64,000 bases of DNA from Gammaproteobacteria bacterium (GCA_018828125.1 JAHJWB010000022.1:124001-188000); one strand, 5' to 3'. Counted from the first letter of the stretch, positions 51,443 to 60,850 are shown. Numbers and translations are program-made. The notes: a model not told the origin generated them from the letters alone.

Positions 51443-53059
51443 TCACGCGCCCAGCAGCGCGCCGCCCGAATGCCGGCGTGCGCCCGCGCCGTTGCCCACC
51501 CGGAACACAGCCACCGACTCCACCAGCCCATGGGCCTGCTGATTGAGCGTGCTGGCAGCAGACGCCATCTGTTCGACCAGTGCGGCATTCTGCTGCGTGG
51601 ACTGGTCCAGTTGCGCCACGGCGCTGCCGATGTGGCCGATGCCGGTGCTTTGCTCGCGCGTGGCGGCGCTGATCTCGCCAATCAGGTCGGCCACACGTTT
51701 GACCTCGCCCACGATCTCGGTCATGGCCGAGCCTGCTGTATTCACCAGCGTGGAGCCGGTCTCCACCTTGTGCACGCTGGCTTCGATGAGCGACTTGATC
51801 TCTTTGGCCGCCTGCGCGCTGCGCTGGGCCAGCGTGCGCACTTCGCCCGCCACCACCGCAAAACCACGCCCTTGTTCACCGGCGCGGGCGGCTTCCACCG
51901 CAGCGTTAAGCGCCAGGATGTTGGTCTGGAAGGCGATGCCGTCGATCACGCTGATGATGTCGCCAATGCGGCGCGAACTGGTGGTGATGTCGTTCATGGT
52001 GGTGACCACCTGGGACACCACCGTGCCGCCATGTTCTGCTGCCGCACGGGCAGCGGATGCGAGCTGGCTGGCCTGCTGCGCGGTGTCCGAGTTTTGCTGC
52101 ACCGTGGCCGTCATCTCTTCCATCGACGCCGCGCTTTGCTGCAGGCTGCGAGCTTGCTGCTCGGTGCGGTGCGACAAATCGGTGTTGCCGGTGGCGATCT
52201 CGTGCGAACCCGATTCGATTGCGGTGGCGGACAAACGCACGCGGCCCACGATGTCGGCCAGGGCCGTCTGCATCTCGCCCAACGATGCCAGCACGCTGTT
52301 GGCAGGTGCGGCGGTACTGCCGGGCACGGGACCCAGGTCACCCGACGCCACGCGCCGTGCGGCGGCACTGAGCTGTACCGGGTCGGCGCCCAGCGACCGC
52401 ATCAGGCTGCGGTTGATCAACGTGGCCAGACCGATGGCCGCCAGGATCGCCGCAATGGCCGAGGCGATGAGCGTGAGGCGCTTGGTTTGGTATCTGTCGG
52501 CGGCGCTGCGGATCTCCTGCTCGCCCGATGTGGTGATGAACTGCGTGTACTGCGCCGTGGTCCCGATCAGCTGCTTGAGCAAAGGCTGGCATTCGGCATT
52601 CATCTTGGTGGTGGCGTCGTCCTTTTTGCCGGCCAGTGCCAGCGCCACGATGTCGAGCGCCACGGGGCCGTAGCGGCCTTCGATGGAATCGAGCTTCTGA
52701 AACAGGTCCCGCTCTGCAGCCTGGGCCACTTTGGAGTCTGCCAGCGCGCGCTTGAGCAGGGCCATGCGCTCCTGAACACGCTCGTGCGCGGCCTTGACGG
52801 CGATGGTTTCGGCCTGGATGTCGTCCGGGCTGGCAAGCAGGATCAGGTTGCGTGCGGCAATGGCGCGTGCATTGGCGGCCTCTTGCACGTCGCGCGCCAA
52901 GTTGCCGCGGTGAAACTCGTTGTTGACAAGGTTCTGGAACTCATCCTGCGCGACGCTGAGGCTGCGCAGAGACAGGATGGAGACCCCGATCAATATGGCG
53001 ATGAGCACGGAAAATGCGATTGTCAGTTTCTGGGTGACGGTTTTACGGTGGAAGTTCAT
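51443..53059 (-). CDS. Methyl-accepting chemotaxis protein
   Basis: This 538-residue receptor has a membrane segment at about 12-33, a periplasmic four-helix-bundle sensor (about 34-190), a second membrane segment at about 193-215, a HAMP region, and the signalling hairpin. The hairpin tip [20 protein letters not shown] and [20 protein letters not shown] are highly conserved. It lacks the NWETF-like C-terminal pentapeptide that tethers CheR/CheB, ending GGALLGA. The ligand is unknown. It stands alone with no che genes around it. Confidence 0.93.
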   Translation of the reverse strand: MNFHRKTVTQKLTIAFSVLIAILIGVSILSLRSLSVAQDEFQNLVNNEFHRGNLARDVQEAANARAIAARNLILLASPDDIQAETIAVKAAHERVQERMALLKRALADSKVAQAAERDLFQKLDSIEGRYGPVALDIVALALAGKKDDATTKMNAECQPLLKQLIGTTAQYTQFITTSGEQEIRSAADRYQTKRLTLIASAIAAILAAIGLATLINRSLMRSLGADPVQLSAAARRVASGDLGPVPGSTAAPANSVLASLGEMQTALADIVGRVRLSATAIESGSHEIATGNTDLSHRTEQQARSLQQSAASMEEMTATVQQNSDTAQQASQLASAARAAAEHGGTVVSQVVTTMNDITTSSRRIGDIISVIDGIAFQTNILALNAAVEAARAGEQGRGFAVVAGEVRTLAQRSAQAAKEIKSLIEASVHKVETGSTLVNTAGSAMTEIVGEVKRVADLIGEISAATREQSTGIGHIGSAVAQLDQSTQQNAALVEQMASAASTLNQQAHGLVESVAVFRVGNGAGARRHSGGALLGA

Positions 53060-53534
53060 GTAGGGAGGTGACCGCCAAACAACGGAAAGGGTACTGGCGA
53101 TTCACCAAAAAGAATTAACAATCTGTTTTCAATCTGATTGGACACAAAACAACCGGTTAGGCCATTTGTTACTTCATGTTCCAAAATGTGAATTGTCGGT
53201 TACATGGCGCAGGAGTGCTGTAGGCCAACTTCGACAGCTGAGTCTAGGTAAGGGGCTTCCAGCGCTGTTACATATCGCCGGGCGGTATTCGGCGATGTAT
53301 GGAATACCGGGGGCGTGCCTGCGTACTGACTTGTTTGTTTGCTTGGCGCATTCGCAAAAATCAGCAAAGGTTTTGGCCGAAAACTGTTGTGGTGTGAAGG
53401 CCGGGCGCTATCAAGATCCCGCACCAAAAATCAGCGGCGCGAAACCATGGCTGCCTCACGCAGCGACTGGGCACGCCAGCGAAGGGCCGCACGATCCGGG
53501 CGCCAGGATCGCCACCAAGCTGCCCCGCCACTCG
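53060..53534. other. Intergenic region without recognisable features
   Basis: This 475-base gap lies between the chemotaxis receptor (5' end) and the TetR gene (3' end). The part next to the receptor is A/T-rich. I looked for a flagellar sigma-28 promoter and saw none. No gene or repeat is visible. Confidence 0.5.
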
Positions 53535-54218
53535 TTACAACCCCCGCGCCACCATGTCCAGCAACCGCTGCCCCAGCCCGTCCAGCAGGGGCTGCGGCGT
53601 GCCGCGCAGCGGCCCGTCAATGCTGAGCAGCGCCATGCCGTGCACGGTGGACCATGCCAGGTACTCCGCGCCGGGGCGGCGTTCGGGTGGCAGGGCGCCA
53701 GCGGTGACCAGGTCATCCAGCGCGGCGCTCAGGTGCTGAAAGGGGTTGAGGCCCGTGGCGCCGCCCATGGCTGGGTCGGGATGGGCCTGCACTGTGAAGC
53801 GGCCCCCGAACGCGGTGCGGAAAAGGCCCGTATCGGCGTGCGCAAACCGCATGTAGCCCGCGCCCACGGCACGCACCTTGGCGTGGGCCTGCTCGGTGGG
53901 GGTGCCGGTGGTGGGCACCTGGGCCAGTTCGGCCTCCATGAAGTGCGCGGCAGCGGCCACGGCGGCGGCGCGCACGGCGTCCAGCAAGTCGTCGCGGTTG
54001 GCAAAGTGGCGGTAGGCCGCGTTGGGCGCCACGCCCGCGCGGCGTGTGGCCTCGCGCAGCACCACGGCGTCGGGCCCGCCCTGGCGCGCCAGCTCAATGC
54101 CCGCGTCCAGCAGCGCGCGGCGCAGGTCGCCATGGCGGTAGGTAGCGCGCGGGGTGGGGGCAGTGCTGGTTGTTCGGACCGCGCTGGAAGCGCGGGCGTT
54201 GCGATTGCTTAAGGGCAT
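53535..54218 (-). CDS. TetR-family repressor (divergent from VOC-GST operon)
   Basis: This 227-residue TetR regulator has the HTH at about 30-75 (LLDAGIELARQGGPDAVVLR, then EATRRAGVAPNAAYRHFANR), followed by a helical ligand-binding domain of the WHG type (YMRFAHADTGLFRTAFG). ATG 54218 is chosen; GTG 54239 is in frame but lies inside the operator palindrome. It probably represses itself and the divergent VOC-GST-DUF1579 operon. Confidence 0.9.
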   Translation of the reverse strand: MPLSNRNARASSAVRTTSTAPTPRATYRHGDLRRALLDAGIELARQGGPDAVVLREATRRAGVAPNAAYRHFANRDDLLDAVRAAAVAAAAHFMEAELAQVPTTGTPTEQAHAKVRAVGAGYMRFAHADTGLFRTAFGGRFTVQAHPDPAMGGATGLNPFQHLSAALDDLVTAGALPPERRPGAEYLAWSTVHGMALLSIDGPLRGTPQPLLDGLGQRLLDMVARGL

Positions 54219-54232
54219 GGCGGACTTGGATG

Positions 54233-54279
54233 TGGACACTGTCCATTATCTTTGCTATTGTTTGTGGACGGTGTTCACA
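54233..54279. promoter_or_regulatory. Two related palindromes in the TetR/VOC divergent region
   Basis: A perfect palindrome TGGACA-C-TGTCCA lies at 54233-54245. A second, TGTGgAC...GTtCACA, lies at 54263-54279. Both contain TGTGGAC and sit 30 bases apart, center to center, as expected for a TetR dimer binding two sites or a pair of dimers. Confidence 0.65.
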
Positions 54280-54357
54280 ATGAGGTGGGCACTTTCTTTT
54301 TTGTGACCCACACCAGGCATTCGTTCTGTGAAAAGCCTGGTCTGCAAGGAGACCTCC

Positions 54358-54786
54358 ATGAAAGTCGAGTCCTACCTGATGTTTGAAGGCCGCTGCGAAG
54401 AGGCCCTGGATTTCTACCGCAGCGCCTTGGGCGCCAAAGTCGGCACCCTCATGCGCTACAAGGACAACCCCGAGCCCGCTGGCGCACCTGGCTGTGGCGA
54501 AGGCAGCGGCCCGGGCCCCACGCCCGAGATGGTCATGCATGCCGAGTTCACCGTGGGCCAGACGACGCTCATGGCGTCCGATGGCATGGGGTCGGGCAAG
54601 GCCATTTTTCAGGGCATATCGCTGGCACTGAGCCCGGCAGACGAGGCCGAGGCCAAGCGCCTGTTCAATGCGCTGGCCGACGGCGGCCAAGTGCAGATGC
54701 CGCTGGCCAAGACCTTCTTCTCGCAGGCTTTTGGCATGGTGGCCGACCGCTTTGGCGTGCCATGGATGGTGGTGGCGCCGGAATGA
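54358..54786 (+). CDS. VOC family protein, PhnB-like
   Basis: This 142-residue protein has the PhnB/3-demethylubiquinone-like VOC pattern: YLMFEGRCEEALDFYRSALG at the start, MVMHAEFTVGQTTLMASDGM, then the C-terminal FGMVADRFGVPWMVVAPE. Such proteins are small dimers of unknown substrate. AAGGAGA lies about seven bases before ATG 54358. Its stop overlaps the GST start (ATGA). Confidence 0.85.
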   Translation: MKVESYLMFEGRCEEALDFYRSALGAKVGTLMRYKDNPEPAGAPGCGEGSGPGPTPEMVMHAEFTVGQTTLMASDGMGSGKAIFQGISLALSPADEAEAKRLFNALADGGQVQMPLAKTFFSQAFGMVADRFGVPWMVVAPE

Positions 54787-55451
54787 AGCCCATGCTTGCC
54801 CTCTACGGCCACCCCTTTTCGTCCTACACCCAGAAGGTGTTGACGGCGCTGTATGAAAACGGGACGCTCTTTGAACTGCGCAACCTCGACCCCGCTGCGC
54901 CGGGCGACCATGGGCCCGAATGGTTGCGCCGCTGGCCTCTTGCCAAGTTTCCGGCTCTGGTGGATGGTGATCGCACGGTGGTGGAGAGCAGCATCGTGAT
55001 CGAGCACCTGCAGATCGCCCACCCGGGGCCGGTGCGGTTGATACCGCTGGACCCGGCAGCAGCGTTGGAGGTGCGGTTCATGGACCGCTTCTTTGACCTG
55101 CACGTGATGGCATCCATGCAGCACGCGGTGAATGCCGCGTTGACGGGCGACCCTACCAAGCGCGCTGAGGGCCTGGCCTGGGCCGCAGACAAGCTGGAGA
55201 AGGCCTATGCATGGCTGGAAGGCGAATGGGCCCGCCGCACCTGGGCTGCGGGTGACGGCTTCACGATGGCCGACTGCGCAGCCGCGCCCGCGCTGTTCTA
55301 TGCCGACTGGACGCACCCCATTGCCGCCACCTATCCGCAGCTGCGCGCCTACCGCGCACGGCTGCTCGCGCGGCCATCGTTCGCGCGGGCGGTGGAGGGC
55401 GGCCGACCCTACCGCCACTACTTTCCGCTCGGTGCCCCCGACCGTGATTGA
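54783..55451 (+). CDS. Glutathione S-transferase
   Basis: This 222-residue GST has the thioredoxin-like N-domain (LALYGHPFSSYTQKVLTALY; Ser/Tyr in the usual active-site region, KFPALVDGDRTVVESSIVIE with the cis-Pro and glutathione-binding Glu-Ser) and the all-helical C-domain with DGFTMADCAAAPALFYADW. It conjugates glutathione to electrophiles, or acts as a reductase. It is the second gene of a TetR-controlled operon whose makeup suggests xenobiotic or electrophile defence. Confidence 0.9.
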   Translation: MKPMLALYGHPFSSYTQKVLTALYENGTLFELRNLDPAAPGDHGPEWLRRWPLAKFPALVDGDRTVVESSIVIEHLQIAHPGPVRLIPLDPAAALEVRFMDRFFDLHVMASMQHAVNAALTGDPTKRAEGLAWAADKLEKAYAWLEGEWARRTWAAGDGFTMADCAAAPALFYADWTHPIAATYPQLRAYRARLLARPSFARAVEGGRPYRHYFPLGAPDRD

Positions 55452-55500
55452 GTCGGCAAAAAGCCATTGAGCCATTGACTTGCCAACCAAGGAGACTGAC

Positions 55501-55995
55501 ATGATGAATCCCGAACCCCACGCTATGCACCGCTGGCTGCAGCAGCTGATGGGCGACTGGACCAGCGACGCTAACTGCGACGCCCCACCGGGCGAATCCG
55601 GCCAGCCCGCGCAAGAGCACTCCACCGGCTCCGAGCACGTGCGCGCCCTGGGCAATCTGTGGGTGCTGTGTGAAGGCACGGGCACCATGCCAGGTGGCGG
55701 GGAGGCCCGCATGCTGATGACACTGGGCTACGACCCCGAGAAGAACGTGTTCCGCGGCACCTGGGTGGGGTCGATGATGACCCACATGTTCGTGTACGAA
55801 GGCACGCTGGACGCCGACCAGAAAGTGCTGACGCTCGAGACCGAAGGCCCCAGCTTCAAGGACGACGGCAAGACCGCGCGCTACCGCGACGTGATCACCC
55901 TGGTGAGCGCGAACGAACGCACACTGACATCGTTCGCGCTGCAGCCGGACGGGAGCTGGTCGCAAATGATGCAAGCGACCTACCGGCGCAAGTGA
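55501..55995 (+). CDS. DUF1579 family protein
   Basis: This 164-residue protein begins HRWLQQLMGDWTSDANCDAP, and continues ALGNLWVLCEGTGTMPGGG and MLMTLGYDPEKNVFRGTW, the DUF1579 hallmarks of a calycin-like barrel. AAGGAG lies six bases before ATG 55501. It is the third gene of the TetR-controlled operon. Function is unknown; close relatives are common beside VOC and GST genes in proteobacteria. Confidence 0.85.
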   Translation: MMNPEPHAMHRWLQQLMGDWTSDANCDAPPGESGQPAQEHSTGSEHVRALGNLWVLCEGTGTMPGGGEARMLMTLGYDPEKNVFRGTWVGSMMTHMFVYEGTLDADQKVLTLETEGPSFKDDGKTARYRDVITLVSANERTLTSFALQPDGSWSQMMQATYRRK

Positions 55996-56209
55996 CAGCG
56001 GACGGGTGGGCGGACGGGCGGGGCCACTTGCCAAGACAGCCCGGCAATACAGTGACATGCTGCAGGTCGCGGGCGCGGTGACTGATGTCCAGAGCCCGCG
56101 ATCAGCGCGAGAATCTCGTCATCCCACCACGAATGCTGGGGCGTGAACGCCGCGAAGCCGCGATGGACGCCCCCTGCTCTGCACTTCTGGCTTGCGAAAG
56201 GAGCAATGG

Positions 56210-57124
56210 ATGCCATGGCACTTGCGCGCCGACAGAGACCCTGTTGCGTTGGAAGCGTGTTCTTTTCGCTCGCTGCTCCAGAGCGCGGTGCTTGTTTTCC
56301 TTGCTCCAGGCCTGATGGCTCCGGCCTTGGCTGCACCCGCGGATGAACTGGTCGCACTGGTCGCACTGGTCAACGACTACCGGAACGAGAACCGCAATTG
56401 CGGCAAGCGTCGCCTGCAATCGGCGGGCCCGCTGGCTCCCCACAAGGGTCTCAGCAATCTGGAAATTGCTGGCGCTGGGGATCTGAAGGCGGCGTTGCGC
56501 GCCCGCGATTACACGCCAGCCGCGGTGCAGGTGCTTCAGGTCTCCGGTTTCAGCGATCCCCAGTCCGCAATGAACATGCTCAAGAAGCATTACTGTGAGC
56601 CGCTGATGAATCCGCAATATGTGGACATTGGCGTGTCGCACACCGGCACATCGTGGCGTGTGGTGCTTGCGCGGCCGGTGCTGTCTGCAGCCTTGAAGGA
56701 CTGGCCTGAAGAAGGCCGGGAGATCCTGAAGTTGACCAACGAGGCGCGAGCCAAAGACCGCCCGTGTGGCACAAAGGTTTTCAAAGCGGTGAAACCGGTC
56801 GCCTGGGCACCCCGGTTGGGCGCTGCGTCCCTTGCGCACAGCCGCGACATGGCCCGGCAGAACTACTTCAGCCACCGCTCGAAAAACGGTGGCCAGGCGA
56901 GCGACAGGGTGGAGGAACAAGACTACGCATGGCGGCAGGTGGGAGAAAACATCGCGGCTGGGCAAGGCTCGGCACAACAGGTGGTGGCTGCCTGGCTGTC
57001 CAGCCCGCCGCACTGTGCCAATCTGATGGGGAAAGATTTTTCGGAAATGGGCGCGGCGTATGCCATCGATCGCAACAGCGACGCCCTCATATATTGGACC
57101 CAGGTGTTTGCCACGCCGCGCTGA
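56210..57124 (+). CDS. Exported CAP-domain protein with degenerate second CAP module
   Basis: This 304-residue protein has a signal-like N-terminus (about 18-42, ending ALAAPA). The C-terminal half (about 165-302) is a CAP/SCP/PR1 domain: ILKLTNEARAKDRPCG, SLAHSRDMARQNYFSHRS, ENIAAGQGSAQQVVAAWLSS and PHCANLMGKDFSEMGAAYA contain the His/Glu cavity residues. The N-terminal half (about 45-160) resembles a CAP module that lost these residues. ATG 56210 follows AAAGGAG. Bacterial CAP proteins are secreted, with unclear roles. Confidence 0.83.
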   Translation: MPWHLRADRDPVALEACSFRSLLQSAVLVFLAPGLMAPALAAPADELVALVALVNDYRNENRNCGKRRLQSAGPLAPHKGLSNLEIAGAGDLKAALRARDYTPAAVQVLQVSGFSDPQSAMNMLKKHYCEPLMNPQYVDIGVSHTGTSWRVVLARPVLSAALKDWPEEGREILKLTNEARAKDRPCGTKVFKAVKPVAWAPRLGAASLAHSRDMARQNYFSHRSKNGGQASDRVEEQDYAWRQVGENIAAGQGSAQQVVAAWLSSPPHCANLMGKDFSEMGAAYAIDRNSDALIYWTQVFATPR

Positions 57125-57476
57125 GCGCGCGCGTGTGTGCATGCTTGCGTACCTGCGCTCGCCGCCCTGTTCCATGTCGGCGAGAAGCGGGCGGCCGTCT
57201 CCCACGCCGATCCTCATCGCCAACGGCATGCATACGCGCCGCGACCTTCCGTGAGGGTTCGCTATAAAAATACTAGCTTTCGGCGCTTTATAGTTAAGCG
57301 CTAACCCTCGATTTGACTGAAATATTTCGGGTCGGAGGAAGTGTGGGAGGCTTCGCCACTGTCCCGCCTCCCGCACCGCACTGTTCCATTCACCGCTCTT
57401 CCGCTCAGGCACCATTGGCGCCATATTCCAGTGATCTGCCGCCCATTCGGGGCGGTGCCAATTTTGAGGAGCCTGT
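57125..57476. other. Intergenic region with repeat copy i
   Basis: This 352-base gap contains repeat copy i (57261-57327). A GAGGAG ribosome site lies just before the pirin start. No other gene or promoter was assigned. Confidence 0.55.
57261..57327 (+). repeat. Dispersed GCGCTT/AAGCGC repeat, copy i
   Basis: Sequence ACTAGCTTTCGGCGCTTTAT, then TTAAGCGCTAACCCTCGATT and TGACTGAAATAT. The right flank diverges most from the family (AACCC in place of AGAGG). Confidence 0.75.
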
Positions 57477-58550
57477 ATGTCTTCGTCCCCATCCTCCACA
57501 ACCCCGGTGGTGCCCATCGTGCGCGCCCAGGCGCTCGGCCCGCAGTGGCCCACGATGGACCCGTTTCTTTTCTGCGCCCACCATGACGACGCCTACCCCG
57601 CAGGCAATGGCGCGTTTGCGCCCGCCGTGCCGCTGGACGACCGCCAGATCGGCAGCGACTTCAGCCGCAAGGACGGCTGGAGCATGTACCACGGCGACAC
57701 CGTGCCCGGCTTTCCCGGCCACCCGCACCGGGGTTTTGAAACCGTGACGCTGGTGCGCAAGGGCCTCATTGACCATTCCGACTCGCTGGGCGCTGCTGCG
57801 CGCTTTGGCGGGGGTGATGTGCAGTGGGTCACGGCGGGCAAGGGCATCGTGCATTCCGAGATGTTTCCGCTGCTCGACGCCACCGAGCCCAACCCGCTGG
57901 AGCTGTTCCAGATCTGGCTGAACCTGCCCGCGCGCAACAAGATGGTGGAGCCCCACTTCACCATGTTGTGGGACGAGCGCATTCCGCGCCTAGTGCACAA
58001 CGACGCCGCCGGCCGCGCCACCACCGTTACTGTCGTCGCCGGTGCGCTGCCCGGGGCGCCCGCGCCGCTGGCACCGCCGCCCGAGTCCTGGGCCTCGCAA
58101 GCCGAAGCCGACGTGGCCATCTGGACCCTGCGCATGGACCCTGGCGCGGAGTGGACGCTGCCCGCGGCGCAAGGCAAGGCCACGCGCCGCATGCTGTACT
58201 TCTTTGTGGGCGACAGCCTGCGGGTGGGGCCACAGGACGTGGTCCAGCATGCTGCGCTGGAACTGGTGGCGGGGCAAGACTGGCCACTGATCAACACCGG
58301 CCCCACGCCTGTGGAATGCCTGGTGCTGCAAGGCCAGCCCATTGCCGAGCCTGTGGCCCAGTACGGGCCATTCGTGATGAACACGCAGGCTGAAATCATG
58401 CAGGCCATGAACGACTACCGCCGCACCCAGTTCGGCGGCTGGCCCTGGCCGGAACAAGATCCGGTGCATGGCAGCGAGGCGCGGCGTTTTGCGCGCTATC
58501 CGGGGCAGGTGGACGAGGAACGCCCTGGCGAGGCGCCGACTGCAGGATAA
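57477..58550 (+). CDS. Pirin family protein
   Basis: This 357-residue bicupin belongs to the pirin family. The metal ligands appear in FPGHPHRGFETVTLV (two His) and GKGIVHSEMF (His and Glu). Some pirins are quercetinases, others redox sensors; this form is longer than YhhW. A GAGGAG site precedes ATG 57477. It stands alone, 124 bases before the SlyD-like gene. Confidence 0.88.
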   Translation: MSSSPSSTTPVVPIVRAQALGPQWPTMDPFLFCAHHDDAYPAGNGAFAPAVPLDDRQIGSDFSRKDGWSMYHGDTVPGFPGHPHRGFETVTLVRKGLIDHSDSLGAAARFGGGDVQWVTAGKGIVHSEMFPLLDATEPNPLELFQIWLNLPARNKMVEPHFTMLWDERIPRLVHNDAAGRATTVTVVAGALPGAPAPLAPPPESWASQAEADVAIWTLRMDPGAEWTLPAAQGKATRRMLYFFVGDSLRVGPQDVVQHAALELVAGQDWPLINTGPTPVECLVLQGQPIAEPVAQYGPFVMNTQAEIMQAMNDYRRTQFGGWPWPEQDPVHGSEARRFARYPGQVDEERPGEAPTAG

Positions 58551-58674
58551 GCCTGGCCCGGCAACGGCCGGGCGCCTCGTGGACAATCCTTCGTTTTTGA
58601 CTGCGCGCGCTGGTGGGGTGAATCCACCCGTCACACCTCCGCGCTGTTCCTCAAACCGAAAGCGCTAGCACCCC

Positions 58675-59148
58675 ATGGCCCACATCACCAAAGACTCCGC
58701 CGTCACCATCACCTACAAGGTCACCACGCCGCAGGGCAAGCCGCTCGACGCGGGCAGCTTGTCGTACCTGCACGGTGGCTATGAAAACATCTTCCCCAAG
58801 GTCGAAGCCGCCCTCGAAGGCCAGGCTGTCGGCTTCAGCACCGCGCTGGACCTGGCTGTGGAAGACGCCTTTGGCGCCCGCGACGAAAGCCTGGTGCGCA
58901 CCATCCCCAAAGCCGAGTTCCCCCCGGGCGTCAAGGTGGGCGGTCAACTGCAGGGCGTGGGCGCAGACGGGCAGCCCGCCGTGTTCAACGTGGTCAAGAT
59001 CAAGGGCCCTGAGGTGCACCTGGACGGCAACCACCCGCTGGCCGGCCAGGCACTGAAGTTCAGCTGCAAGGTCACCGAAGTGCGTGCGGCCAGCGCGGAA
59101 GAAATTGCGCACCGGCATGTGCATGGGGCGCACGGGCACCAGCACTGA
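58675..59148 (+). CDS. slyD: FKBP-type peptidyl-prolyl isomerase, SlyD-like
   Basis: This 157-residue protein folds as an FKBP with the inserted chaperone flap (IF domain): AVTITYKVTTPQGKPLDAGS, YLHGGYENIFPKVEAALEGQ (the FKBP active-site region) and AFGARDESLVRTIPKAEFPP. The His-rich tail RHVHGAHGHQH can bind nickel, as in SlyD. It accelerates proline isomerisation and acts as a chaperone. Its symbol rests on similarity. Confidence 0.9.
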   Translation: MAHITKDSAVTITYKVTTPQGKPLDAGSLSYLHGGYENIFPKVEAALEGQAVGFSTALDLAVEDAFGARDESLVRTIPKAEFPPGVKVGGQLQGVGADGQPAVFNVVKIKGPEVHLDGNHPLAGQALKFSCKVTEVRAASAEEIAHRHVHGAHGHQH

Positions 59149-59153
59149 GCCCA

Positions 59154-59171
59154 CGCTGCGCTTGCGCAGCG
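59154..59171. terminator. Hairpin between convergent slyD and response-regulator genes
   Basis: An 8-base-pair perfect stem CGCTGCGC-TT-GCGCAGCG, five bases after the slyD stop codon. No T tract follows on either strand, so it is a weak terminator candidate. Confidence 0.4.
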
Positions 59172-59221
59172 GGTGTGCCCTTGGCGGATGGAGGCGCGGG
59201 ATCAGCGCGGCGGGGTGCTCG

Positions 59222-59776
59222 CTACAGCGGAGCCATCGCCGACGTCGATGGAGCCCCTGTGTCGCCCGCTTTGCGCCGAGGAATGAATTGGGTGTCGAGC
59301 AATGCCTCGATGCGCGCAAAAATCTCGTGGCGTGAAAACGGCTTCTTCATGAAGTCATCCGCGCCGATGCGGTTGGCATAGAACTGCTCGGTGGCGTGTT
59401 CGTTGCCGCTGATCATGATCACCGGGATGTTCTGCGAAGCGGGCAACTTGCGGATGGCGCGCAAGGCGTTGAACCCGTTCATGCCCGGCAGGATGATGTC
59501 CAGAAAGATCAGTTCAGGCGGGTCTTGGGCGATCAGGGCGAGGCCCTGTTCGGCGTCCAGGGCCTCGCGGGTGTCATAGCCCGCTGAGCGCAGCGCCTTG
59601 CGCAGCACGGCCACCACGGTGGGCGAGTCATCAATGATCAGCACAGTGGTGCCCTTGCGCGCGTTGACGCGTCGGCGCTGGCGCCGCTCCACGGGCGCCA
59701 GCGGCTGGGCGGGGGCGGCGTCGGCCCGGTCCGTTGGCTTGCGCACACTGGCCAGAATCCGGTCGAAGATGCTCAT
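59222..59776 (-). CDS. Single-domain response regulator, PilG/CheY-like
   Basis: This 184-residue protein has a basic N-terminal extension (about 1-42) and a receiver domain (about 43-165): VLIIDDSPTVV (acidic pocket), LIFLDIILPGM (phospho-Asp) and FMKKPFSRHE (conserved Lys). There is no output domain, so it acts through a partner, as PilG does in twitching motility or CheY in chemotaxis. No partner is adjacent. It converges with slyD. Confidence 0.88.
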   Translation of the reverse strand: MSIFDRILASVRKPTDRADAAPAQPLAPVERRQRRRVNARKGTTVLIIDDSPTVVAVLRKALRSAGYDTREALDAEQGLALIAQDPPELIFLDIILPGMNGFNALRAIRKLPASQNIPVIMISGNEHATEQFYANRIGADDFMKKPFSRHEIFARIEALLDTQFIPRRKAGDTGAPSTSAMAPL

Positions 59777-59859
59777 GGTGCTGTCTCGTTTCCTGTCGGC
59801 GTCTATTCACCGGGGTGCAAGTATCCCAGATGCGGCATTCTTGCCCGCTGCAAGTTGTG

Positions 59860-59923
59860 CAAAATTCATAGCTGTTGGCGCTTGCTGGATAAGCGCTAGA
59901 GGCCTAAAAAACTCAAAATTCTG
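59860..59923 (+). repeat. Dispersed GCGCTT/AAGCGC repeat, copy j
   Basis: Sequence CATAGCTGTTGGCGCTTGCT, then GATAAGCGCTAGAGGCC and ACTCAAAATTCT. It lies between two minus-strand genes, just past the stop of the LysR gene. Confidence 0.85.
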
Positions 59924-59926
59924 CGA

Positions 59927-60850
59927 TCAACGCCCGCCGCCGCGCACCAACCCGCGCCCGCGCAGCACGGGCTCTGCCGCCAGCTGCTCGCGCGCAAATT
60001 CCACAAAAGCACGCACCTTGGCAGGTGCTCGCCGCCCCGCTGGGTAGACGATGTGCACGGGCACCGGCGGCAGTTCGTGATCGGCCAGCACAATGCGCAG
60101 CCGCCCGGCACGCAGGCTGGCGGCGGCCTGGTAGGCCAGGCAGCGCGTCAGTCCCAGGCCTGCTTCGGCAGCGGCGATGTCCACCTCGTTGCTGTTGCTG
60201 ATCCACGCAAACTGCGGCTGGCCCGTGGCGCCGTCCTTGAACTTCCAAGGCGCCACGGCCCGCGCATCGAATGAGAAGCCGATGGCGTGGTGCGCGGCCA
60301 GCTCATCGGGGTGCCGAGGCTCGCCGTGTTGAGCTACGTAGGCGGGTGATGCCACCACAAGGTGACGCAGCGCGCCCACCTGCACCGCAGTGAGGCCCGA
60401 GTCGGGCAGGTGGGCGATGCGGATGGCCACGTCCATGCCTTCGTCCAGCAAATGCACCAGCCGGTTGACGAACAGCGTGCGCACCTGAACACGCGGCTGG
60501 ACGTGCAAAAAGCTCTGCACGATGGGCGCCACATGCTGGATGCCGAACATCTGCGGCGCGGTAATGGACAGCAGCCCCTGCGCCTCGGCCTGCGCGCCGC
60601 TGGCTGCTTGCTCGGCTTCTTGCAGGTCGTTGAGGATGGGGCGGCAGTCGGCCAGAAACCGCTCGCCCGCCTCGGTCAGCCGCACCAGGCGCGTGCTGCG
60701 CTGGAACAGCAGCACGCCCAGACGCGCCTCCAGCGCCGCAATGGCGCGGGTGACGGCCGCTGCCGAGCAGCCAAGGCGCCGCGCCGCCACCGCAAAGCCG
60801 CCTGCGTCGGCCGCGGCGACGAAGCATCGAAGGGTCTCCAGATGGTCCAT
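59927..60850 (-). CDS. LysR-family regulator (divergent from GST/PNPOx-like genes)
   Basis: This 307-residue LysR regulator has the HTH (TLRCFVAAADAGGFAVAARR, then LGCSAAAVTRAIAALEARLG and LFQRSTRLVRLTEAG) and a CrgA-type effector domain (LLSITAPQMFGIQHVAPIVQ). The C-terminus is short and basic. ATG 60850 is used. It is divergent from a GST and a PNPOx-like gene, its likely targets. Confidence 0.9.
   Translation of the reverse strand: MDHLETLRCFVAAADAGGFAVAARRLGCSAAAVTRAIAALEARLGVLLFQRSTRLVRLTEAGERFLADCRPILNDLQEAEQAASGAQAEAQGLLSITAPQMFGIQHVAPIVQSFLHVQPRVQVRTLFVNRLVHLLDEGMDVAIRIAHLPDSGLTAVQVGALRHLVVASPAYVAQHGEPRHPDELAAHHAIGFSFDARAVAPWKFKDGATGQPQFAWISNSNEVDIAAAEAGLGLTRCLAYQAAASLRAGRLRIVLADHELPPVPVHIVYPAGRRAPAKVRAFVEFAREQLAAEPVLRGRGLVRGGGR

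Noticed and set aside
53060..53110. Flagellar sigma-28 promoter for the chemotaxis receptor
   Set aside because: No TAAA...GCCGATAA pattern is present on the minus strand upstream of 53059.
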